A model generated the notes under the pieces. It saw only the letters and a program-made list of their open reading frames with translations, made no database searches and was not told the DNA's origin. Positions 6,673 to 12,431 of a stretch of 12,431 nt of DNA are shown here, in pieces. How positions within the stretch are numbered: the first letter of the stretch is position 1; each line of letters begins with the position of its first letter. The stretch spans positions 1 through 12,431 of the forward strand of contig DHKA01000052.1 in assembly GCA_002404605.1 (NCBI GenBank), in the 5' to 3' direction. Origin of the DNA: Clostridiales bacterium UBA4706. Lineage in GTDB: Bacteria; Bacillota; Clostridia; Oscillospirales; Oscillospiraceae. The position numbers and the translations under genes are program-made.

Positions 6673-7464
6673 TCAGTACATCTTCCGGCAAATGTACAGG
6701 AGGTGGTTCGAGCCACCCAAAAGCTCCCGCTTTTCGGAAAAGGCAAGATGCCACACCACAATAGAGTCGAAATCTTTCTCCGAAACGGAGAAATCCGGAC
6801 GTTTCTCAAGCGCTTCCAGCGGACCGTCCACGGCCGCCGTGGTAATATGCTCCACCGGCTTTTCATCAAATAGCCGTTCAAACTCGCATACATCGTATCC
6901 GGTGAAAAGCTGCTCCTGAAAATGTTTTACTTTATACTCTTTCGTAAAGTTTTCTTTCTGATAGTATGTCCAGCTTCCGTAGAGGGCATTGGAGTACATA
7001 ATGGCGTATACAGAAAGAAACGCGAAAAACAGCATGCCGCCCGGCTTCGTAACACGTATCGCTTCATCGATTGCCCGGTTCACCTCCTCCGGGGAGAACA
7101 AATGATACATCGGGCCGAAGACAAGCGTCGTGTCAAAGGAGTTATCCGCAAATTGACCAAGGTCGGTGGCGTCGCCCTGATACGCTCGAATTGAATCGAA
7201 CCCACGGCTGTTTTCCTTCAAGATGGCAAGGTTGCTTTCCACAAGTTCCACCGCGGCTACATCAAAACCTTCTTTAGCCAACGCAATAGAATACCGACCT
7301 GTTCCCGCGCCTACTTCCAGCACCTTGGCTCCGGAGTTTACATATCGGTGGATGTAGGCCATCGTGGTCGCGTACTCAAGCTGACCGTGCCTGCTGTTCT
7401 CTAGCCGGCCGTTCTCGTCGCTCCGGTCGTAGAACCCGGTTATCATTTCTTTTCTTGTGCTCAT
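6673..7464 (-). CDS. Class I SAM-dependent methyltransferase
   Basis: The 263-residue protein has the Rossmann methyltransferase landmarks in order: motif I VLEVGAGTGRY (48-58) for SAM binding, an acidic residue ending strand 2 (E73 in AVELVE), GDATDL (97-102), the strand 4 region TTLVFGPMYHLF (112-123) and a PGG turn (141-143). These show a small-molecule or protein methyltransferase of the broad methyltransferase-11/25 type; the substrate cannot be read from the sequence. Two ATGs compete. The first (7470) touches GGGAGG with no spacer, while the second (7464) has six bases of spacing, so the second is chosen. It begins 37 bp after ligA with no terminator between, so it is probably co-transcribed. 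A hairpin follows the stop. It is a complete, ordinary gene of unknown substrate. Confidence 0.85.
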   Translation of the reverse strand: MSTRKEMITGFYDRSDENGRLENSRHGQLEYATTMAYIHRYVNSGAKVLEVGAGTGRYSIALAKEGFDVAAVELVESNLAILKENSRGFDSIRAYQGDATDLGQFADNSFDTTLVFGPMYHLFSPEEVNRAIDEAIRVTKPGGMLFFAFLSVYAIMYSNALYGSWTYYQKENFTKEYKVKHFQEQLFTGYDVCEFERLFDEKPVEHITTAAVDGPLEALEKRPDFSVSEKDFDSIVVWHLAFSEKRELLGGSNHLLYICRKMY

Positions 7465-7470
7465 ACTCAT

Positions 7471-7476
7471 CCTCCC
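7471..7476 (-). promoter_or_regulatory. Ribosome binding site deciding the methyltransferase start
   Basis: GGGAGG on the minus strand lies directly against the first ATG (7470) but six bases from the second (7464). The spacing supports the second ATG. Confidence 0.7.
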
Positions 7477-7501
7477 TTTTTCTCTGTCGGGAAGCGCCGC
7501 C

Positions 7502-9478
7502 TTACCGGATCATCTCTTCAAACTCATCCTCGGTGATGACGGGGATGCCGAGCGCGCGCGCCTTGTCGAGCTTGCTCCCGGCGGCTTCTCCCGCGAGGAC
7601 ATACGCCGTCTTTTTGGAAACCGAGGACGACGCCTTGCCGCCGAAGGACTCAATGATGGCGCTCGCCTCATCGCGCGTATATTTGGTGAGCGTGCCGGTG
7701 AGAACAAACGTTTTGCCAAGAAAACGGTTATCGCGGCGCTCCTCGCGGCTGAGCATGTTGACGCCCGCCTCGCGGAGCAGACGGAGCTGGTGCTGCGTCT
7801 GCGGGTTCTGCGCCCATGCAATAACGCTCTCGGCGGTGATGGGGCCGATATCGTCTACGGCAGTCAGCTCCAGCGGCGTCGCATTTTCGATGGCCTCCAT
7901 GGAGCCGAACGTGCGTGCAAGCACCTTGGCTGCCTTCTGCCCGACCTGCCGGATGCCGAACGCGCACAGAAGACGTGAAAGGTCCTGCTGCTTGCTCTTT
8001 TCGATCTCCTCCATGAGGTTTTCCGCGGATTTCTTTCCCATGCGGTCGAGCGTCGCAACGGTCTGCGCGTCGAGCCGATAGAGATCCGCCGGGGTCTTTA
8101 CCATGCCGTTATTTACCAGCGTCTCTGCAAGCGAAAAGCCGAGGCCTTCAATGTCCATCGCCTCGCGGGAGGCAAAGTGGACAAGATTTCGCAGCCGCTG
8201 CGCCGGGCATTCCACGCCCGTGCAGCGCACCGCCGCGCCATCCGGGTCGCGCTCTACCGGCGAACCGCACTCCGGGCAGGTATCCGGCAGACGGAACGGT
8301 ACCGTTCCCTCCGGCCGCTTTGTGAGATCCACACGGAGGACTTCCGGGATGATCTCTCCTGCCTTGCGCACGATGACTGTATCGCCGATGCGCACATCGA
8401 GCTTATCAATGAAATCCTGATTATGGAGCGTCGCCGCCGTGACGGTCGTACCAGCAAGACGTACCGGCTCAACGATCGCCTTCGGCGTCAGCACACCGGT
8501 CCGACCGACCTGCACAACGATATCCCGCACCACAGACGATTTTTCCTCCGGCGGATATTTATATGCCACTGCCCAGCGCGGCGCCTTGGCGGTGCTGCCG
8601 AGGATCTTGCGCTGCGCAAGATCATTGATCTTGATGACAGCGCCGTCGATATCAAAGGGATAGCTCTCACGCGTATCGCCGATACGCCGGACTTCCTCGC
8701 AGCATTCCTCCACGGTCCGGAATACCTTGTGCGGCACGGTATAAAACCCGAGCCGTTCCAGCATATCCAGCGACTCCGCATGCGTTTTCGGCTGCTCACC
8801 GGAGGTAAGCTGGACATTGAAAACAATGATATCGAGCTGGCGATCCTTCGTCACCTTCGGGTCAAGCTGACGCATCGACCCGGCGGCGGCGTTGCGCGGA
8901 TTGGCGAGGAGCGTTTCCCCCTCGATCTCGCGGCGGCGGTTATGCTCCAAAAACACCTCGCGCGCCATATACACCTCGCCGCGGACGATCAGCCGCTTGG
9001 GCGCATTTTCCAGCTTGAGCGGAATGTTGCGCAGGACGCGGAGATTCTCCGTCACGTCCTCGCCGGTGACGCCGTCGCCGCGCGTTGCGCCCTGATAGAA
9101 CACGCCGTTCCGGTATTCCAGCGCCATGGAAAGCCCGTCGATCTTCGGCTCGACCGTATATACCGGTTCGCCGCCGAGCGTTTCGTTCGTCTTGCGGATG
9201 AATTCCGTCAGCTCTTCATAGGAGAAAACGTCGCTGAGCGATTCGAGCGGCACCTCATGATGCACCGGCGAGAATTTCTCCGAACGGTGACCGCCAACGT
9301 GCTGCGTCGGCGAGTCCGGCGTAACCGTCTCCGGGTGCTCCGCTTCCAGATCCTCCAGACGGCGCATCATCGCGTCATACTCAAAGTCCGAAATCGTGGG
9401 GGCATCCTTGTCGTAATAGGCTATGCTGTGGCGGCGCAGCTCTTCTCGGAGCTCGGCGATCTCCTGTAAATAGTCCAT
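7502..9478 (-). CDS. ligA: NAD-dependent DNA ligase LigA
   Basis: LigA seals nicks in duplex DNA during replication and repair, using NAD to adenylate itself. The 658-residue protein has the full family layout. The N-terminal Ia region carries YYDKDAPTISDFEYD (21-35). The nucleotidyltransferase domain carries the lysine nucleophile in VEPKIDG (K112), then ATRGDGVTGEDVTEN and NPRNAAAGSMRQ. The OB fold spans about 320-395. A four-cysteine zinc finger follows (C401, C404, C419, C424), then the helix-hairpin-helix repeats (about 430-560) and a C-terminal BRCT domain (about 586-658). Length and order match complete bacterial LigA proteins, and no residue looks damaged. Tandem ATGs exist at 9481 and 9478. 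I chose 9478 because GGGAG lies seven bases upstream of it and only four from the other. The start touches or overlaps the yunB stop, so the two are probably translationally coupled. In this operon it sits between a sporulation gene and a methyltransferase. Confidence 0.97.
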   Translation of the reverse strand: MDYLQEIAELREELRRHSIAYYDKDAPTISDFEYDAMMRRLEDLEAEHPETVTPDSPTQHVGGHRSEKFSPVHHEVPLESLSDVFSYEELTEFIRKTNETLGGEPVYTVEPKIDGLSMALEYRNGVFYQGATRGDGVTGEDVTENLRVLRNIPLKLENAPKRLIVRGEVYMAREVFLEHNRRREIEGETLLANPRNAAAGSMRQLDPKVTKDRQLDIIVFNVQLTSGEQPKTHAESLDMLERLGFYTVPHKVFRTVEECCEEVRRIGDTRESYPFDIDGAVIKINDLAQRKILGSTAKAPRWAVAYKYPPEEKSSVVRDIVVQVGRTGVLTPKAIVEPVRLAGTTVTAATLHNQDFIDKLDVRIGDTVIVRKAGEIIPEVLRVDLTKRPEGTVPFRLPDTCPECGSPVERDPDGAAVRCTGVECPAQRLRNLVHFASREAMDIEGLGFSLAETLVNNGMVKTPADLYRLDAQTVATLDRMGKKSAENLMEEIEKSKQQDLSRLLCAFGIRQVGQKAAKVLARTFGSMEAIENATPLELTAVDDIGPITAESVIAWAQNPQTQHQLRLLREAGVNMLSREERRDNRFLGKTFVLTGTLTKYTRDEASAIIESFGGKASSSVSKKTAYVLAGEAAGSKLDKARALGIPVITEDEFEEMIR

Positions 9479-10116
9479 CATGTCTCTCCCGTATAGAAAT
9501 AGGTTTGCGGAACACGTCCGACGATGATCGTTTCGGCAACCAGCACCTCCGTGATGATCTGCGTGGAGCGGATCTCCCACGGCAGCAGGACATCCGCATC
9601 AACGCACACCTCCAGAAGCAGCTGGTGCTTTGTCTGGTTGATACCGGCATCTGTCAGTACATTGCGAAAATCGACCCGCGAGGACGTCAGCATCGTGATC
9701 TTGACCGGCACCGCAGGACCCCGGCCAAGGAAAAAACTGATTCCCAGCAGATTCCCAAAGGGTATCGAAAGATCGAGATCCCCCCGGTCGGACGCCTCCA
9801 CGATCGCGTTGAGTAGCTCGGCGGAAAGGATATTCACCCGCGCCGTATCGGTTACAATGGCGCTGATCTGTCCGTCGCCGTCTTTTTCAAAGGATACGAA
9901 TTTTCTGCCGTCCGGCCCGAGCAGACGCATTTCATTCTCCACGATGTTGCTCACGGTCTGTGTAATGAGATCCGACGCATTGGATACTGCCATCGCGCCG
10001 GTAAGCGTTCGGAAATACCGCACGGCGGGGATCAGAAAAGTGATCAGCGCGCCGGCGAGGGCAAGAAACAGCAGCGCCGTCGTTTGCTGCGGCGTGATCT
10101 TTCGCGGAAATGGCAT
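9478..10116 (-). CDS. yunB: Sporulation protein YunB
   Basis: The 212-residue protein matches YunB, known from Bacillus subtilis as a mother-cell sporulation protein under sigma-E control; its exact biochemical role is not established. It has one N-terminal membrane helix (about 13-30) and then an extracytoplasmic domain. That domain contains the family stretch FGNLLGISFFLGRGP (120-134), followed by VDFRNVLTDAGINQTKHQLLLEV and VPQTYFYTG at the C terminus. I chose ATG at 10116 because AGGGGGT (10130-10124) sits seven bases upstream; a GTG nine bases earlier has no suitable site. The stop overlaps the first ATG of ligA. Its presence implies a spore former. Placement with murD and ligA suggests constitutive read-through expression in addition to any sporulation control; I saw no convincing sigma-E promoter in the 32-bp gap before it. 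Confidence 0.9.
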   Translation of the reverse strand: MPFPRKITPQQTTALLFLALAGALITFLIPAVRYFRTLTGAMAVSNASDLITQTVSNIVENEMRLLGPDGRKFVSFEKDGDGQISAIVTDTARVNILSAELLNAIVEASDRGDLDLSIPFGNLLGISFFLGRGPAVPVKITMLTSSRVDFRNVLTDAGINQTKHQLLLEVCVDADVLLPWEIRSTQIITEVLVAETIIVGRVPQTYFYTGET

Positions 10117-10123
10117 ACGGGTC

Positions 10124-10130
10124 ACCCCCT
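10124..10130 (-). promoter_or_regulatory. Ribosome binding site deciding the yunB start
   Basis: AGGGGGT on the minus strand, seven bases before the ATG at 10116. It rules against the GTG at 10125, which overlaps the site. Confidence 0.75.
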
Positions 10131-10148
10131 ATGCCAAGAGTATATGCC

Positions 10149-11381
10149 TTAGGCGAGCATTTCAGACAGGGCACTCAATACGCCGAGCTTCCCGGATTCG
10201 TATGTGAGTCCGCCCTGTAAAAAGCCGAGATACGGCTCACGCACCGGGCCATCGCACGAAAGCTCAAGCGACGCACCTTGAATGAACGTTCCCGCCGCCA
10301 TGACGACGGGGCTCTCATACCCCGGCATCGGCGCGGGGACGGGCAGTGCAAAGCTGTCCACAGGCGAGCCCTTCTGAATGCCCTGACAGAACTTCACAAG
10401 GTTATCCGCCGTTTTCAGGCGGATGGTCTGAATGATGTCCGAGCGCTTTTCATCGGATGCCGGGAAACTCTCAAAGCCCAGCTCCTCAAGCATTCCGGCG
10501 GCGAAGGCCATCGTTTTGAGCGCCTGCGACACGGTGTGCGGCGCAAAGAAAAAGCCCTGAAAGAGCGTCCGATTCACGCCGAGCGAAGCGCCGCACTCGC
10601 TGCCGATACCCGGAAGCGTCAGACGTTCCGCCGCCTGCTCTACGAGATCGGCACGACCGGCAACATACCCGCCCATCGGGGCAAGGCCGCCGCCGGGGTT
10701 TTTGATGAGCGATCCGGCGATGAGATCCGCACCGAGTGCCGTCGGCTCACATTCCTCGGTAAACTCCCCGTAACAGTTGTCCACAATGACCGCCGTATCC
10801 GGGCAGCCCGCTTTAACTGCGCGGACGATCTCCCCGATCTCCGCAGCCGAAAGCGCGCGCCGAGGCGCGTATCCGCGGCTGCGCTGCACAAACGCCGCCG
10901 CCGGACGCAGCTCCGATACGCGCTGCGTGATCGCGGCATAGTCCGGCCCGCCGTCGGAAGCAAGCTCCAACTGCTCATACCGTATGCCGAGCGAGGCGAG
11001 GGAGCCGCGGCCGGAACCGGTGATGGCGGTATGAAGCGTATCGTACGGCGCTCCCGTAACGGCAAGGAGCGTGTCACCCGGCTGGAGCGCCCCGTAGAGC
11101 GCGCAGGCGATGGCGTGTGTGCCGTTCACGAACGTGGTGCGCACGAGCGCTGCTTCCGCGCCGAACACATCGGCATAGATCTTCTCGAGCGTCTCGCGGC
11201 CCAGATCGTCATAGCCGTAGCCGGTCGTTCCGGCGAAGCACGGCTCGGACACACGGTGCGTGCGGAAGGCATCCAGTACGCGCTTCGTATTCTTTTCCGC
11301 TGTTCGCTCAAAACCGCGAAAAATGGGCTGAAGGCGCTCTTCCACCTGCCCGGCCATCGTATAAAGCTCTTCGTAATTCAT
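10149..11381 (-). CDS. Methionine gamma-lyase family (aluminium resistance-like) PLP enzyme
   Basis: This 410-residue protein belongs to the Met_gamma_lyase/YnbB group of fold-type I PLP enzymes, often annotated as aluminium resistance protein. Visible marks are the family opening (FAGTTGYGYDDLGRETLE, 49-66), RTTFVNGTHAI (81-91) near the cofactor phosphate, VIVDNCYGEF with the aspartate expected to touch the PLP ring nitrogen (D201), and SLIKNPGGGLAPMGGY (224-239) with the likely Schiff-base lysine K227. Such enzymes act on sulfur amino acids by beta or gamma elimination, but the true substrate of this branch is unsettled. Length is normal. The ATG has AAAGGA nine bases upstream, overlapping the murD stop, and the gap to murD is 13 bp, so the genes are surely co-transcribed. 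yunB starts 32 bp downstream. The gene is complete with no odd residues; family confidence is high and function confidence is low. Confidence 0.92.
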   Translation of the reverse strand: MNYEELYTMAGQVEERLQPIFRGFERTAEKNTKRVLDAFRTHRVSEPCFAGTTGYGYDDLGRETLEKIYADVFGAEAALVRTTFVNGTHAIACALYGALQPGDTLLAVTGAPYDTLHTAITGSGRGSLASLGIRYEQLELASDGGPDYAAITQRVSELRPAAAFVQRSRGYAPRRALSAAEIGEIVRAVKAGCPDTAVIVDNCYGEFTEECEPTALGADLIAGSLIKNPGGGLAPMGGYVAGRADLVEQAAERLTLPGIGSECGASLGVNRTLFQGFFFAPHTVSQALKTMAFAAGMLEELGFESFPASDEKRSDIIQTIRLKTADNLVKFCQGIQKGSPVDSFALPVPAPMPGYESPVVMAAGTFIQGASLELSCDGPVREPYLGFLQGGLTYESGKLGVLSALSEMLA

Positions 11382-11394
11382 GGCAGTATATCCT

Positions 11395-12431
11395 TTATTT
11401 CAGATCGTTAACGATAGAGCGGAAAGTTTCGCCTCGCTCCACGAAATTTTTGAAATGGTCAAACGACGCGCACGCCGGGGAGAGCAGTACAAGATCCCCT
11501 TCTTCCGCGCTCGCAGCGGCGGCGAGCACCGCCTCCCGGAAATCGTCGATCTTCCGAATTGGGAGGGCTTCCGGGGCGTACAGCGGCGATTTTGTCACGG
11601 CATCATATATCTTTTCCGCCGTGAAGCCGGTAAGAAACAGGGACTTAACGTTGCGGCAGATCTCATCACCGAGCGCATCAAATGGGATGTGCTTGTCATA
11701 CCCGCCCGCGATAAGGATGGGCTTCTGCCGCAGCGCGTGAAGCCCCGCGATCGTGCGGGTCGGGCTGGATGCGATGGAGTCGTTACAGTAGGTAACGCCA
11801 TGCAGCGTCCGGATCATTTCGAGCCGGTGCGCTACACCGCGGAAGCTCTCCGCCACGGCGCAGCAGGTATCATCGGAGACGATTCCGTCGGTAGCGGCAA
11901 AGGCCGCCATATAGTTTTCAACGTTATGTAAGCCCGGAAGCAGAATGCTTTCTGCGTCCATGAGTTTCATCTCTTCCCCGCCGTGAGCGCGGTAGATAAC
12001 ATCGTCACACAGGAACACGCCGTTTTCCGGCGCCGTTTCGCGGCTGAAAAACCGGACTTCACCGGGACAATCCTCCGCAAAGACACGCGTAATGGCGTTG
12101 TCGGCATTGAGTACCGTGACACCGGCGCTGCCCTGTGAAAGGAAAATCTGTTTTTTGGCGATCTGGTAATCCTCGTAGCTCGGATGAACGTCCAGATGGT
12201 TCGGCGAAACGTTGGTAACGACCGCGATATCCGGCTGGCAGTTCATACTGTGAAGCTGGAAGGAGCTGAGCTCCAGCACTGCCCAATCGTCCGGAGTCAT
12301 CTCCGGCGCTTTGTCGAGCAGCGGAGTGCTGATGTTGCCGCCAAGGAACACGCGGTATCCCTGCGCCTTCAAGAGCTCGGAAATGATGGTGGTGGTCGTC
12401 GTTTTCCCGTCCGAGCCGGTCACGGCGATGA
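11395..12431 (-). CDS. murD: UDP-N-acetylmuramoyl-L-alanine--D-glutamate ligase MurD (partial, N terminus outside)
   Basis: MurD adds D-glutamate to UDP-MurNAc-L-alanine in the cytoplasm during peptidoglycan precursor synthesis, using ATP. About 344 residues are in the window and the N-terminal UDP-binding domain (roughly 100 residues) lies beyond base 12431. The sequence enters at the Mur-ligase P-loop, IAVTGSDGKTTTT. It continues with GGNIS, VLELSSFQLH, TNVSPNHLDVHPSYEDY (central domain with the conserved histidine and the glutamate/serine pair), HRLEMI and NDSIASSP at the third-domain boundary, GGYDKHIPF and LLSPACASFDHFKNFVERGETF. This order and wording fit MurD better than MurC, MurE or MurF. 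The GTG at 12423 lies within the P-loop and is not the true start. It is the furthest-upstream visible gene of the unit. A murD gene is often found in the division and cell-wall cluster, but none of the usual dcw partners is visible downstream here. Confidence 0.95.
   Translation of the reverse strand, partial: IAVTGSDGKTTTTTIISELLKAQGYRVFLGGNISTPLLDKAPEMTPDDWAVLELSSFQLHSMNCQPDIAVVTNVSPNHLDVHPSYEDYQIAKKQIFLSQGSAGVTVLNADNAITRVFAEDCPGEVRFFSRETAPENGVFLCDDVIYRAHGGEEMKLMDAESILLPGLHNVENYMAAFAATDGIVSDDTCCAVAESFRGVAHRLEMIRTLHGVTYCNDSIASSPTRTIAGLHALRQKPILIAGGYDKHIPFDALGDEICRNVKSLFLTGFTAEKIYDAVTKSPLYAPEALPIRKIDDFREAVLAAAASAEEGDLVLLSPACASFDHFKNFVERGETFRSIVNDLK

Noticed and set aside
7465..7501. Possible terminator or promoter between ligA and the methyltransferase
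   Set aside because: The 37-bp gap has no stem followed by Ts and no convincing -35/-10 pair; read-through is the simplest reading.
8177..9469. Plus-strand open frame of 430 codons inside ligA
   Set aside because: LigA is complete with all catalytic residues on the minus strand. The plus frame is an antisense shadow rich in Arg, His and Leu, typical of GC-rich reverse frames.
10278..11411. Plus-strand open frame of 377 codons opposite the PLP enzyme gene
   Set aside because: It is antisense to a clearly conserved enzyme, very Arg-rich and has no family resemblance.
1..12431. CRISPR array, tRNA, toxin-antitoxin or phage-defence system
   Set aside because: I found no regularly spaced direct repeats, no cloverleaf-like sequence and no gene pair with such motifs. 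The only mobile-element trace is the recombinase relic.

Overview
The window looks like chromosome from a spore-forming Clostridia bacterium, probably of the Oscillospirales. This rests on a YunB-type sporulation protein, Firmicutes-style Shine-Dalgarno sites, a sortase tail and a fairly high GC content. The genus cannot be fixed from the sequence. Apart from the left edge, every gene lies on the minus strand.

Left edge (1-1070): the last 39 residues of a sortase on the plus strand end at a strong terminator. They are followed by a solitary relic of a large serine recombinase: the zinc ribbon and C-terminal helical region are intact, but the catalytic half is missing. The relic's reading frame runs through a perfect terminator hairpin. 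That hairpin abuts an oppositely oriented terminator serving the minus-strand genes.

Middle (1081-6461, minus strand): an MMPL/RND-type membrane transporter is translationally coupled (ATGA overlap) to a large secreted, membrane-anchored protein with about ten GLUG beta-helix repeats split by a helical insertion. A small DUF1622 membrane protein follows. The tight pairing of an MMPL pump with a GLUG surface protein is the least explained part of the window.

Right part (6673-12431, minus strand): a probable single transcription unit runs murD (5' end outside the window), a PLP-dependent methionine-gamma-lyase-family protein, yunB, ligA and a SAM-dependent methyltransferase. Gaps are 13 and 32 bp, then a 1-bp to 4-bp junction, then 37 bp. 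A hairpin near 6640 closes the unit. It mixes cell-wall synthesis, sporulation and DNA replication/repair functions.

I see no tRNA, rRNA, CRISPR array or intact mobile element. No complete new defence or mobile system is evident. The points worth a second look are the MMPL-GLUG pair, the recombinase scar with its back-to-back terminators, and the leader hairpin before the DUF1622 gene.
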